This document shows, in pieces, positions 1 through 9,591 of a DNA stretch of 64,000 nt. Position numbers and translations under genes: made by a program. This stretch comes from Tritrichomonas musculus (lineage: Eukaryota; Parabasalia; Tritrichomonadida; Tritrichomonadidae). Positions within the stretch are counted from its first letter, which is position 1. The number at the start of each line of letters is the position of its first letter. The stretch lies in contig JAPFFF010000007.1 in NCBI GenBank assembly GCA_039105265.1, positions 1,922,001 to 1,986,000 on the forward strand, in the 5' to 3' direction. The notes under the pieces are model-generated. The model worked only from the letters and a program-made list of their open reading frames with translations. It had not been told where the DNA came from and ran no database searches.

Positions 1-1857
1 GTTATTACTCAGCCAGTTGCAGATATCAATGGTGAAGCCCGACAATATATGGTTCAATGTGGATTAAAAATCACTCCTTATTGGCTAGCCACATTTACGA
101 TAGATGTAATTGTTTGGATAATTCTTGCAACTGTTGTTTGGGCTGTTTATTGTATTGGTCAAGTTCAATCAATTCTTGATAACTTATTTAATACATGGTA
201 TTTGTTGTTATTCACTGGACCGTCATTCATTCTTTTCTTATATGATTTTTCATTCCTTTTCAAAGATTCAAATTCAGCAGCCAGACAAACTTTTTTGATT
301 CTTGTTTGTTTGGTCTTATTGCCAATGGTTATACAAGTTATTGTTGGAAATAACTCAAACAGTATGAATTGGTTTTATTCATTCCTTCCACATATTTCTA
401 TGATGCAAGCACTTGGCACAATATTGATGAATGGGGGCTCAAGAAAGCAAAATCTTTCATATTATTGGAAGTTAGATTCAACGTTCCCATTTTTAATTAT
501 GCAATATATTGACATTCTTATCTTTGGATTCATTTTGTGGTTAATTGAATTTTGCAGAAAGAAAGTCCAAAGAAAACTGGCCAAAAGATCGTACAGCACA
601 TACACTGATTTCTTAAGATCGCTTAAAGAAAAGCATCGTAATTCAGAAGAAACTCTTCAAATGGAAGAAGAAGTTCATCATTCTCATGATTTTGCTGTCA
701 GAGTTGAAAATGTTTCTCGTTTATTCATTAACACTGCTGGTGAACCAATTCCTGCAGTCAACTGTGTTACTCTTGGTGTTAAAGACGGATCAATCTTTGG
801 TTTCTTGGGAGCAAATGGAGCTGGTAAAACAACTCTTATTAGAATGATCACAGGTTCATTGCCAGTATCAGATGGTTCGATTGAAATCTTTGGAACTCCA
901 ATTGAAGAATTAAAGAACACGACAGTTTTATCAATATGTCCACAGTTCAATACGCACTTGTGCTTTGAAATGACACCACGCGAACACTTCAAATTGTTTG
1001 GCCTTTTGTTCGAAATGGAGGAAGATGAAAGTAAAGATGTCGGTGCAAAATTAATGCACGATATGGAAATTGACAGTTTCATTGATAAGCCAATTCGTGA
1101 TTTAAGTGCCGGTGATGTTCGTAAACTCGCAATTGCTTTAACTTTCTTTGGACCTTCAAAGATTATATTGCTCGATGAGCCAACAGCATCTTTGGATCCA
1201 GTTGCTTGTCGATGTGTTCAAGACATGATTCTCGAAAATCGTGAAGAAAAGACTTTCATGTTATGCACTCACTTATTAAGTGAAGCTGAAGAACTGTGCG
1301 ATATGATATCAATCATGGTTAAAGGAAATGTTTTCACAGTTGGAAGTCCGCAATATCTTACAAAGAAATTCGGAACTGAATACAAGATCGACGTCATGCT
1401 TAAAGATGAATCTGAAGAGACAGCTTTCGGCGTTGATGAATTCTTTGTAAAGAAGCTTCCAGAAGCTAAATTATCAATGAAAAGACCAAAATCAAGAATT
1501 TACTCAGTTCCAGCCGATTCTATTACTTTAGCTGAGCTTTTCGAGAGAATGCAAGAAGGCCAAGATTCAGATTGCGGCATCACTTATTACACTTGCTCTG
1601 GCTCTTCTCTTGAAAGAGTTTTCATGGAAATTGTTCAGATATCCGAAATGGAGAATAATGAAGCGAACGTTAAAGTTGAGAGCCTGCCATCGTTAAAGAC
1701 TGATTCCGTAGGAATGAGAAGAAAGTCGGATGCTTCTTATCAGCAGTTAGACAAAGGACAGAAGAAGAGGAGAAAATCATTCACAAAGATAGCCAATGAT
1801 GATGATGCAGATACTTCTGATCCTGAAATCATGAGAGACTCTGATTCTGAAATATAA
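1..1857 (+). CDS. ABCA-type ABC transporter, 3' part (5' end outside window)
   Basis: The frame is open from base 1, so the gene starts upstream; 618 residues are visible. About five hydrophobic segments fill the first 190 residues, followed by one nucleotide-binding domain. Walker A is GANGAGKTT (residues 270-278), a Q-loop lies in SICPQFN, the signature reads LSAGD (368-372) instead of LSGGQ, Walker B is ILLDEP with the catalytic Glu near 393, and an H-loop His lies in CTHLL. Membrane block before the ATPase, and the wording around Walker B and the H-loop, fit the ABCA lipid-exporter family. Only one ATPase is visible; a full transporter would have another membrane/ATPase half upstream. The last 100 residues are charged and Ser-rich, probably a cytoplasmic tail. 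The stop reads TAAA, the trichomonad stop/poly(A) overlap. Substrate cannot be told. Confidence 0.9.
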   Translation, partial: VITQPVADINGEARQYMVQCGLKITPYWLATFTIDVIVWIILATVVWAVYCIGQVQSILDNLFNTWYLLLFTGPSFILFLYDFSFLFKDSNSAARQTFLILVCLVLLPMVIQVIVGNNSNSMNWFYSFLPHISMMQALGTILMNGGSRKQNLSYYWKLDSTFPFLIMQYIDILIFGFILWLIEFCRKKVQRKLAKRSYSTYTDFLRSLKEKHRNSEETLQMEEEVHHSHDFAVRVENVSRLFINTAGEPIPAVNCVTLGVKDGSIFGFLGANGAGKTTLIRMITGSLPVSDGSIEIFGTPIEELKNTTVLSICPQFNTHLCFEMTPREHFKLFGLLFEMEEDESKDVGAKLMHDMEIDSFIDKPIRDLSAGDVRKLAIALTFFGPSKIILLDEPTASLDPVACRCVQDMILENREEKTFMLCTHLLSEAEELCDMISIMVKGNVFTVGSPQYLTKKFGTEYKIDVMLKDESEETAFGVDEFFVKKLPEAKLSMKRPKSRIYSVPADSITLAELFERMQEGQDSDCGITYYTCSGSSLERVFMEIVQISEMENNEANVKVESLPSLKTDSVGMRRKSDASYQQLDKGQKKRRKSFTKIANDDDADTSDPEIMRDSDSEI

Positions 1858-2274
1858 ATGTGTAACTTTTTTCTGATTCAAATTTTTTATATAAACAGAA
1901 TAAAAAGCAAATTATTTTTTTCTTCAAAAGAGTTGTGAACTTTTCAACATTGAATAAACTCATAGAATGTATCTTTCAATACTTCCAAATTATGAAAAAG
2001 TTTAGGTCAAAAATGATGATATTTGTCCTAAACGATCAAAAAAAAATTGTTTTTTTAGACTGATTAAAATTTTTCAAAAATGATTTTTGAATTAAAATGC
2101 GAATTTTAACAATTTCTCTTTAATAATGCTAATTGATTAATAATTTAATAAATTAAATTTATTAGTGTCACTTATTGATTGTGAGAATTAATTTATTGTA
2201 AAGACAATTATTATTATATAATAATAAGAAAAGAAGTTAAAATTATAAACCATACATTTATATAAAAACAAAAT
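1858..2274. other. AT-rich convergent intergenic region
   Basis: This separates the 3' ends of the ABC transporter (+) and the HECT ligase (-). I see no gene. It carries one copy of a dispersed motif (2001-2038) described separately and otherwise runs of A and T. Confidence 0.6.
2001..2038 (-). repeat. Copy of a dispersed intergenic motif (TGATCG...TTTTTGACC)
   Basis: Read on the minus strand this is TGATCGTTTAGGA, a short AT spacer, then ATCATTTTTGACCTAAA. The same two blocks, in the same order, occur at 28847-28906 inside a transposon-like element. The core GGTCAAAAATGAT occurs again at 19284-19296. All three copies are non-coding. A mobile-element remnant is the simplest reading. Confidence 0.45.
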
Positions 2275-4461
2275 TTATAACACGCCGAATCCTTCATTGT
2301 TATCAATACAAATCATTAAATTCTTTTTCAATTCGTTGGCATTCTGATAATCAGGCAATTGTAATAAGTTAAAGCAAGTATGTGCAACAGGTAGCAGAGA
2401 TGTATCGCTAGAACGATGAATTTCAAATCCAAGTCCAGATAATCCATCAACAGGTATATTAATTGAGCCAGTCAAGAAAAACAAGAATTGTTTTCTTTGT
2501 TCTTCTGTAAAATCATTTTTAAAAACATTCCAAAACATTTGAATTGTTTCACTGTTTTCACTGTAGCCAGAAGAATATTTTGTTGATTTCTGGAATTCAT
2601 TCCAATCATAAATATGATTGCCACTAACTAAAATATCTAATTCCTCACTGAAAAATTGTCTGCAGGTTTTTGAGCCAACAGCTTCCCAGAATCCTTTTTT
2701 GAATGCTTTAAAAGCTTTTTGATAAGATCTCAATATGCATTTCTTCATTTCTTGGACATAAAATTGAACATTAACTCGATTCACTTTAATTTTATCTCCA
2801 TTGATAATTAATGGTAATGTTTTTACATCTTTTGTCTTTTCATCATAAACTGATATTGTGAAATATAAATCAAGATCATTAAAATCTTGATCACTGCAAG
2901 TATTCCTCATGTCCAATAAGCATTTCAATGAATTAATAACTTCTGGTTTTATTTCTTCTAAATCGTCTAATTTGATCACTAATTTTCTAAGCATCTTGTA
3001 AAAAAGCAATGGAAAACGAATTGGAAGGATTATTGAATTGTGAACTGCAATTCCAGCAAATCTTCCGCATACTTTATAATATTCTTCATCATTAAGATCA
3101 CTTATCTTATTATGTTTATTATGTCCATGTCTGTTGTTATTTTTATTATCATTTTCATCATCATCATCTTTATTTGAGTTGTGTCTTTTTTTGTCTGATC
3201 CAATTATAAACTTTTCACATTCTGCTGATGGATCAAGAAAACTGTAATTTTCTTTGAAAAAGTAAAAATGCTCCATTTTATCAAAATGTTTTTGATCAAA
3301 TAGTAACTTTGATGCTAATGAAATAAATTCTTTGCTGACACCTCCTTGATCTGTTGCATCTTCTCTGTAAAATTCAACTTCTAATGTTCGTAAAATTTCT
3401 TTTTCTCCAGCTTTATGAAGTTGATAAATAGTATCTTCAAGTATATGATCGCGTTTGATTGTAATTCTGAACTCTGAATCTGTTTCATCTGCGTTCAAAA
3501 ACTGTAATATTTGAGATTCAACTTCATTTACTGCCTTTTTGAATGGAAGTGTTAATAAGCTTGATTTGGAAATGTATGAAAATTCGCCTTTAATCATTTT
3601 CAAAACTTCATGTTGTGGATTAAGTAATTGAGTAAATATTTCATTTTGGAATTTTGTATATGGAATTGGTTCGTTTGATATATCGTTTGCTTGGCTTAGA
3701 TATGAAATATGTTTAACGACACTTTTAATAATTGGCTCATTTTCAACGTCATAATCAAGGCATAAATTTGTCAAAATGGATTGAGAATATTCAACTGAAA
3801 TATTAATGATTTTTGGATATTTGGAAATCACGTAATAAATATCATGAATAAGATTTGAACTTCCTTCTGTGTAATATTTATTGAGCTTTGAGAATGTGTT
3901 TATATATTGTTCTTGTGATAATAAAGGAGCAAATGCCAAAAAAACTAATGTTCCTCGTAAATTAAAATATGAATAACCTGTAGAATAAATTTCGTCAATT
4001 CTTTGATTAAGAATGGAAACAATTTCATCAAATTTTTGATTATCATTTACTTTCGAGTTATCGACCTTAATTTGTTGTAAGCGCTTGTAAAATTTGCTAA
4101 AAATCTTTTGATCAAAATTATAATCCCTCTTTGAATATTTTCCAGATCCCCAAAACAAAGAACAGAATTTGTCTTTGGTATCAATGTATTGTTTTATTTG
4201 ATTTAAATCTAAACTTGAATTTTTGCTCATAACCACTAATGATAAATCGGCATTGGCCTTTTGATATTTTTTATCAAATAAAACTGGACAGATTGAGGGA
4301 CAAATCTTAACTTTACCTTTTTCAAGTGCAGTAGCAATTTCTTCTGGTTTTAAGATGATTATTTTAAACGCGGGCGACGATGCACAAAAAGGGCAAGTAC
4401 ACTGAGAACAACCGCATCCTTCTGTAATTTGATGCAGGAAAGCTTCCGTAAATTCACTCAT
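2275..4461 (-). CDS. UBE3A: UBE3A/E6AP-like HECT E3 ubiquitin ligase with AZUL zinc finger
   Basis: A 728-residue ubiquitin ligase. The N-terminus is an AZUL zinc finger: TEGC-G-x3-C-T-x3-CAS (from about residue 13) plus a downstream KICP Cys match the four ligands known for UBE3A; two extra Cys lie between them. The middle is a helical region, and the last 370 residues are a HECT domain. The catalytic Cys is C696 in HTCFNLLQLPDY, and the chain ends GFGVL where human UBE3A ends GFGML, so the C-terminal tail needed for catalysis is kept. The family accepts ubiquitin from an E2 as a Cys thioester and passes it to a substrate Lys. An Asp/Asn/His-rich low-complexity insert (about 3105-3200) interrupts the HECT N-lobe. 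A TCATT Inr lies 36 bases upstream of the ATG, and the stop reads TAAA. UBE3A homology is strong; the substrates are unknown. Confidence 0.93.
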   Translation of the reverse strand: MSEFTEAFLHQITEGCGCSQCTCPFCASSPAFKIIILKPEEIATALEKGKVKICPSICPVLFDKKYQKANADLSLVVMSKNSSLDLNQIKQYIDTKDKFCSLFWGSGKYSKRDYNFDQKIFSKFYKRLQQIKVDNSKVNDNQKFDEIVSILNQRIDEIYSTGYSYFNLRGTLVFLAFAPLLSQEQYINTFSKLNKYYTEGSSNLIHDIYYVISKYPKIINISVEYSQSILTNLCLDYDVENEPIIKSVVKHISYLSQANDISNEPIPYTKFQNEIFTQLLNPQHEVLKMIKGEFSYISKSSLLTLPFKKAVNEVESQILQFLNADETDSEFRITIKRDHILEDTIYQLHKAGEKEILRTLEVEFYREDATDQGGVSKEFISLASKLLFDQKHFDKMEHFYFFKENYSFLDPSAECEKFIIGSDKKRHNSNKDDDDENDNKNNNRHGHNKHNKISDLNDEEYYKVCGRFAGIAVHNSIILPIRFPLLFYKMLRKLVIKLDDLEEIKPEVINSLKCLLDMRNTCSDQDFNDLDLYFTISVYDEKTKDVKTLPLIINGDKIKVNRVNVQFYVQEMKKCILRSYQKAFKAFKKGFWEAVGSKTCRQFFSEELDILVSGNHIYDWNEFQKSTKYSSGYSENSETIQMFWNVFKNDFTEEQRKQFLFFLTGSINIPVDGLSGLGFEIHRSSDTSLLPVAHTCFNLLQLPDYQNANELKKNLMICIDNNEGFGVL

Positions 4462-4494
4462 TTTTTTTCTGATGTTGTAAAAGAACTAATAAAT

Positions 4495-4499
4495 AATGA
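4495..4499 (-). promoter_or_regulatory. Inr-like element of the HECT ligase gene
   Basis: Minus-strand TCATT fits the trichomonad initiator TCAYW. It would start transcription at 4497 and leave a 36-base leader. Confidence 0.45.
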
Positions 4500-5010
4500 G
4501 ACAACATCAAATAAAATTTATTTATTTTTTATTTTTACTTTTTGATATCTAATTGAAAAATTGATAATAAGTATAAAAATAAATATTCATGTAATTATTC
4601 TTTATTAATTCAAGTTAAATAATTTTAAACAAAATAAATATTATAAAATACATCTAAAAATAAAAGTTAAAATAATAAATACTAATTTTTTATAAAGATA
4701 TTTATTTGTTTACTTGATTTTTATTTTTGATTTCTTTAAAACTATTGAAATTATTCAATGATTATCTATTTTACATGATTGGATTTTTGAATAGTTTCTA
4801 TTTAATTATTTCAAAGTGATTAAATAAAATATTATGTAAAGAGAAAAAAAAATAAACAGCTAAATACGGATTATTTACTGCACTATATCAGCAATAAGGA
4901 ATATAAAATTCAATTATGATTACATAAAGATTTAAATCCTTGATTATTTATAAAAACTAAAACTTCAATAAAAATAAAACAAAAATTAGATCAAATAAAA
5001 AATAATTTCC
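4500..5010. other. AT-rich intergenic region
   Basis: This lies between the HECT gene promoter and the 3' end of the THADA-like gene. It is almost entirely A and T with no open frame, tRNA-like fold or repeat that I could recognise. Confidence 0.6.
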
Positions 5011-8000
5011 TCAGTCAACCTTTTTCTCTTCCAATTTTTCAGTCACCAAATTGAGAGCATTTTTTGCAAATTCCTTTCTCAAGTTGAGCAAACTATCAAT
5101 CTGGTGCAGATCGAAGTTCAGGTCTATAGAGAGTGCCTTAGAGAGCCTAGTTACGATGAAGAACTCGTCTACAATGACGCACAAAGCCTCTCCGTGAGTA
5201 TCGATGTCAATTTTCCTGTAAATGAGTCTGATCCACCTAAAGAGCAATCTAGCGATAACTTTTTCTGTTTCCTCATTCAATTTTTGGATAACTTTTTCAA
5301 AGAGGACAATCTCAGAAGTCAATCCGATTCCGAAGCTCTTGGAGACAGCGAGCATTGTCATTGTCCGCACTTTGGGGACGTCATCAATCAGTAGTCTCAG
5401 TGCCAACTCGTAACCCTTGTTTTTGTTCTTGCTGATTTCCTCATCACCGTAATTAACATCTTTTAGGTCACTGACCCTGAGGTTGTCAATTGAGAGCAAA
5501 AGTGGCAGTATCTCTGCGATTGAGAGGTGCACCGGTGTCATTTCCTCGCTGAGGTCGAAGACGTAATCTTCGAGTACATCGAAGAGATTGACCAGCTCCA
5601 GTTTCTGATTGAGATCTCCACTTTTTGAGAGGGATATAAACAAGAGGTGAATTAGAGCGGCGGTTATGTTCGATTGGAATCTCTGGTTGATCAGAGAGAT
5701 CAAAAGGGAAGAGTTGATTCTCTCTGGGTCCGGTGGATTCTCAATCAAAAAGTTCAATCCAGCAAACAAAAGTGACGAGTTCACTTTCAGCATGTCAGCG
5801 ACGAGGACGTTTGATGTAATTTGTTCCTTTAAGTCGGGAGGATACATAAATTCACCATCAATTTGACCTTCGTTGTAATTATGATGACCGAAGTCGATTT
5901 CGTTGATTCTGCCGCTCGCGTTGATGCGGAGGAGAAGGGCAACGATGGCCGACACCGGCAGCGGCTGATCTATCCTTGGGCGATGCAAGAAAAGTGACAC
6001 CTGGTCGTAATAGAATTCGTTGAATTCGACAGACTCAGTCGGTATCAGTTCACTTCGACCAATTACGTGGCAGACGAAGAAAAGGTCGTCAAAAATAAAC
6101 GGTGGAATCTTCCGCCAATTGAAAGTGGGAAACAGTTTGCCCGCTGCCACGAAATCATTCAGGTCCTGGTTGTGCAGCTCGAGGTGCTGCAGAATCTCCC
6201 TCAAAAGCATCACCTGTCCGTGGAGCGCGTTGAAGCTCTGGTGCGACAATGACTCGATTGTCTCCTTGAACAAAGCTAAGAGGTCATTTTCATTCGTCAC
6301 TGCAACGGCCGATCTCGATGCAAGGCGCCTCATTCTGGAGTCTCTGCTTGAGACGAGATGCTTGATCACGAGCGACTGCAGCTCCTTGTCGGTCTCGCTC
6401 GACGTGCTGTTTGACGAGAAAGACGATAGAGTCAAAAGTGACAAGTAATTCAAATGGCTCGACTTGGACTTCAAACCGTTGATGATTGACTCTTTCGAGT
6501 TTGGCATCTTATTGAAGAACTGGTTGAGAAGGAGACTTTGTTGATTCTTCTTCATTTTGCGGTTTTTCGTCTTCTTCAACTTTTTCAATGCCTCGTTGTT
6601 ATCAAAATCATTAGCTAGCGGTTTTGAACTTTTTGTATCGTTATCGTCCTCCTGTGAAACATTCTTCTTCTTTATCTTGCGAATAACAGCAGCGAGGCAG
6701 AGATTCGCAGCCGTGACTAAGTCCCAGTTATCGTTCTTTTCGAGGACGATGAAAATGCTCTCAAAAACTGAGGGTAGAATTACTTCTGACAGCGGTGATG
6801 TCACTTTATCTGTCAAAACCGCCCTGATCATGTTCAATGAGTGCGTTGCCTCTTGCGAGCTCTTCTCGTCGTCGCTCGAGGTCTCCTTGATCACTTCCAC
6901 CAATCGCTTGACAAGCCTCTCAAAAATTGAGTGCTTTGTTTGCATGAAGTCTGGAGTGTTCAAGCGCAGAATGGAGAGAGCCAAATAAGGAAGAGCTGCT
7001 GAGCGTCGCATGTTCTCCATATCAAAGTGATCAAGTGTGGACATCAGCTCGTCCGTCCAGCGATCAAGGATCGACTCAAGTCTCGCTGTTGGCGTGATTT
7101 TCTTTGCAATAGATTCAAGGGCTATTTGGCCGCGGCAAGTTACACCTAAAATTCGTGTTTTAAGGAGGATTTTGAAGAGTTTCTCAGAGGCTTCAACAAT
7201 CTCTTCTTGTTGAACTTTGCCCCTGGAAATCACTTGGTTCATCTCTTCAAACAGCGCGCATTGTTCTTCCCAATTTTGGACGTTTTCAACTTGAGAGAGA
7301 ATCGATTGAATTGATTCAAAAGACTCCTTGTTTGGCTGTCCTTGCTTCTTTGATTCAGGGAAGAGAAGATCTTTGACCTGAGTGAATTCGAGTGCAACTT
7401 TCTTAATTTCTTCGTTCTTGTCGCTTAGCTTTCTAATCAGTGAAATTGAAGAACTCGAAAGAGACGCATTTGAATCAAGGAAAAGTGAAAGAACGCTTCG
7501 AAGGCACCAGTAGTTGTCTTCTTTGATGGAAACAAGAAGAAACGGAGCAGCATCTAGGATTGGCTTTGCTATATCAAAAGCAAATTGGCGATGGCTCGAT
7601 ATGTAAGATGGAATCATGTGATTGCATGCTACTTTAAATAGCTCGCTCTCAATTTGGTTTATCTGCTCCTCTTTCAATGTCTTCGAGCGCTTGTTGATTC
7701 GCTCAATGAAGTCAATAAAGGTCGCTTTAACAATCGAGATGTGCTTGGGAGAGTCAAAGTAAAGAAGATTCTCAAATGATCTAATGATAAAGTCAATGTC
7801 GCTTTCATTCTGAGGAAAACAAGCAACAGTGAAAACAGTGAAAGAAGCACTCCTGACATCCCAATTTCCACACTTTATTGCAACATCGATGAGAAGACGA
7901 ATCTGATCAGCGGTCAGCTTCCATTTTGACCTTGGAGAGGAGAGAATGCATTCAAACATAAGCCATGTTGTGATGATCCAAGAATCATCAAAAATGCCAC

Positions 8001-9537
8001 TTTTTAGGTCAACATCATCTGAATTGTTGGAATTGCCATCATTGGCTGGAATTGGTGAGAGTTGGAGAGTTTGGAAGGCATATTCAATTGATTCTGGATA
8101 TTTATCAAAGAGTGATTCGAGAATTGGCCTTAAGACAATCATATCGCCACATACACGGCATTTTTGGACTGCTTCTTCTTTGCATTTTTGGATGAGATTC
8201 TTCCATCCTTCTCCATTCTCTTCATTTCCTCTGATGCATTTAACGCATTTGCTGACAAATTTTCCAGCAGATGGATCTTGGGCCATCTTGATCAATTGCT
8301 CATTTGGTATCGATTTGGTGTCAATGTATTTGAGTAAAAGTGGTAAAAGCCAAATTTTCAATTTAGAAACAAACGAAAGCGGGTTGATGTAATTTAAAAG
8401 TTGTTCGCATACTTCTTCTTCAGTTGGATGATTGACTATGTTTTGATCGTTCTCTGATTTGTCTGAGTGCTTAGTAACAGCTTTGATAATGTTTGGGAAT
8501 ATTGTACGAAGCGAATTTGCGATTAAATTATTTGAGGAGTCAAAGTCGCGTAATAAAGATTCACCATAAAAATCAACGAATTCATTTAATGGAGTTATGA
8601 ATAATGAAATTTGTCCCATGCAATTGTATATGAAAACTCGATCAACTACTGATAAATTGCCAGAATTCTCGAAATCAGACATTTCTTTAATTGTCGAAAA
8701 ACAAAAATTGCAAAAATCACGATTTTTTAAATTTCTAGCAATGACTGATAACGTTAATAGTTTTTGATATTTATTTAAATATTTTGATAAAATATCAGAA
8801 AGGTTTTCTCCTTCCGATGATCCTGTTGTGGAGTACAAAGATGTGATTATTTGTTCTGGTAAAAATTTGCAAAGTAAAATAGCAAGAGATCTGATAAATG
8901 AAAAAACTGAATCAAACGAAGGAACATATTGAATTATATATAAAATCGATGTTGAAAGAATTGAAAATGTAGAAGAATTTTCAATAAAGGCCATAAAAGC
9001 ATCTGAAATATTTGATGTTATTTGAAAAGGTTGAGGATCTGAAAAATACTCAACAAACATTTCAATAATTTTTGATGCACTTGTAAACGCATTTTCTGAT
9101 AACGTATTATCTTTGCAAGATTGAAATATTAAAGCAAATTTAGTTATCAGCGCATTTTCATTTCCTTTGAAAACAAAATCAGGGCCACATAACGAAATAG
9201 CATTAGCTACAGGAGTAAAATTTTGATTTGGATTTGTATTGTTCCAAAATGATTCATTTAATATTTTTGAGGCTTCAGTTTCAAACAATTCGACTAAACT
9301 ATGCTTTTTAATTGTATCCTGTGTGTTTTTACAAAAATTTTGAATTGGAGAATTAGCTTCTTCAGAAAAGAAAAATTTGCAAAGTGCGTCAACGGCTTCT
9401 TTTGGATTTTCTTTTAATGCATCCTTGACAGCATTATCCATATCATTGAGTTTTTTCGTAGTTCTTAATTCAGAATTTTCAGAAAAAAGTATTGTTTGTA
9501 ATCTTTCCATTTTTATTGAGATCATAAACTCTGCCAT
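5011..9537 (-). CDS. THADA/Trm732-like HEAT-repeat protein (DUF2428)
   Basis: A 1508-residue all-helical protein. The centre matches the DUF2428 region of THADA/Trm732: WIITTWLMFE near residue 520, RRSAALPYLAL near 840 (family: TRRSAGLP), then SLNMIRAVL and a region ending in LAAVIRKI (family: HALNILRALF and ALITRI). Further on, RRLASRSAVAV followed by ALHGQVMLLREIL matches the family pattern of a degenerate HEAT repeat and a HG-containing helix. In yeast, Trm732 partners the methyltransferase Trm7 to 2'-O-methylate position 32 of the tRNA anticodon loop; the same role here is inference. A Lys/Asn-rich linker lies near residues 960-1000. Codon use is unusual: the downstream half (5011 to about 7300) is rich in G and C, while the first 300 codons are very AT-rich. 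The start is the first ATG after an Inr-like TCATA 23 bases upstream. Confidence 0.8.
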   Translation of the reverse strand: MAEFMISIKMERLQTILFSENSELRTTKKLNDMDNAVKDALKENPKEAVDALCKFFFSEEANSPIQNFCKNTQDTIKKHSLVELFETEASKILNESFWNNTNPNQNFTPVANAISLCGPDFVFKGNENALITKFALIFQSCKDNTLSENAFTSASKIIEMFVEYFSDPQPFQITSNISDAFMAFIENSSTFSILSTSILYIIQYVPSFDSVFSFIRSLAILLCKFLPEQIITSLYSTTGSSEGENLSDILSKYLNKYQKLLTLSVIARNLKNRDFCNFCFSTIKEMSDFENSGNLSVVDRVFIYNCMGQISLFITPLNEFVDFYGESLLRDFDSSNNLIANSLRTIFPNIIKAVTKHSDKSENDQNIVNHPTEEEVCEQLLNYINPLSFVSKLKIWLLPLLLKYIDTKSIPNEQLIKMAQDPSAGKFVSKCVKCIRGNEENGEGWKNLIQKCKEEAVQKCRVCGDMIVLRPILESLFDKYPESIEYAFQTLQLSPIPANDGNSNNSDDVDLKSGIFDDSWIITTWLMFECILSSPRSKWKLTADQIRLLIDVAIKCGNWDVRSASFTVFTVACFPQNESDIDFIIRSFENLLYFDSPKHISIVKATFIDFIERINKRSKTLKEEQINQIESELFKVACNHMIPSYISSHRQFAFDIAKPILDAAPFLLVSIKEDNYWCLRSVLSLFLDSNASLSSSSISLIRKLSDKNEEIKKVALEFTQVKDLLFPESKKQGQPNKESFESIQSILSQVENVQNWEEQCALFEEMNQVISRGKVQQEEIVEASEKLFKILLKTRILGVTCRGQIALESIAKKITPTARLESILDRWTDELMSTLDHFDMENMRRSAALPYLALSILRLNTPDFMQTKHSIFERLVKRLVEVIKETSSDDEKSSQEATHSLNMIRAVLTDKVTSPLSEVILPSVFESIFIVLEKNDNWDLVTAANLCLAAVIRKIKKKNVSQEDDNDTKSSKPLANDFDNNEALKKLKKTKNRKMKKNQQSLLLNQFFNKMPNSKESIINGLKSKSSHLNYLSLLTLSSFSSNSTSSETDKELQSLVIKHLVSSRDSRMRRLASRSAVAVTNENDLLALFKETIESLSHQSFNALHGQVMLLREILQHLELHNQDLNDFVAAGKLFPTFNWRKIPPFIFDDLFFVCHVIGRSELIPTESVEFNEFYYDQVSLFLHRPRIDQPLPVSAIVALLLRINASGRINEIDFGHHNYNEGQIDGEFMYPPDLKEQITSNVLVADMLKVNSSLLFAGLNFLIENPPDPERINSSLLISLINQRFQSNITAALIHLLFISLSKSGDLNQKLELVNLFDVLEDYVFDLSEEMTPVHLSIAEILPLLLSIDNLRVSDLKDVNYGDEEISKNKNKGYELALRLLIDDVPKVRTMTMLAVSKSFGIGLTSEIVLFEKVIQKLNEETEKVIARLLFRWIRLIYRKIDIDTHGEALCVIVDEFFIVTRLSKALSIDLNFDLHQIDSLLNLRKEFAKNALNLVTEKLEEKKVD

Positions 9538-9543
9538 ATATGC

Positions 9544-9548
9544 TCATA
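9544..9548 (+). promoter_or_regulatory. Inr-like element of the divergent 9592 gene
   Basis: TCATA fits TCAYW. The initiating A would be 9546, giving a 46-base leader that overlaps the 5' end of the divergent THADA-like transcript. Confidence 0.35.
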
Positions 9549-9555
9549 AAAAGTT

Positions 9556-9562
9556 ATTATGA
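9556..9562 (-). promoter_or_regulatory. Inr-like element of the THADA-like gene
   Basis: Minus-strand TCATAAT fits TCAYW, with the initiating A at 9560, 23 bases before the ATG. It interlocks with the opposite-strand Inr at 9544-9548. Confidence 0.4.
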
Positions 9563-9591
9563 TTGAAAAAGTTGAATAAACGACTAAAAAA

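Noticed and set aside
5104-9562. Several plus-strand frames opposite the THADA-like gene
   Set aside because: They lie antisense to a well-supported gene, have no Inr-ATG pair, and encode no recognisable protein.
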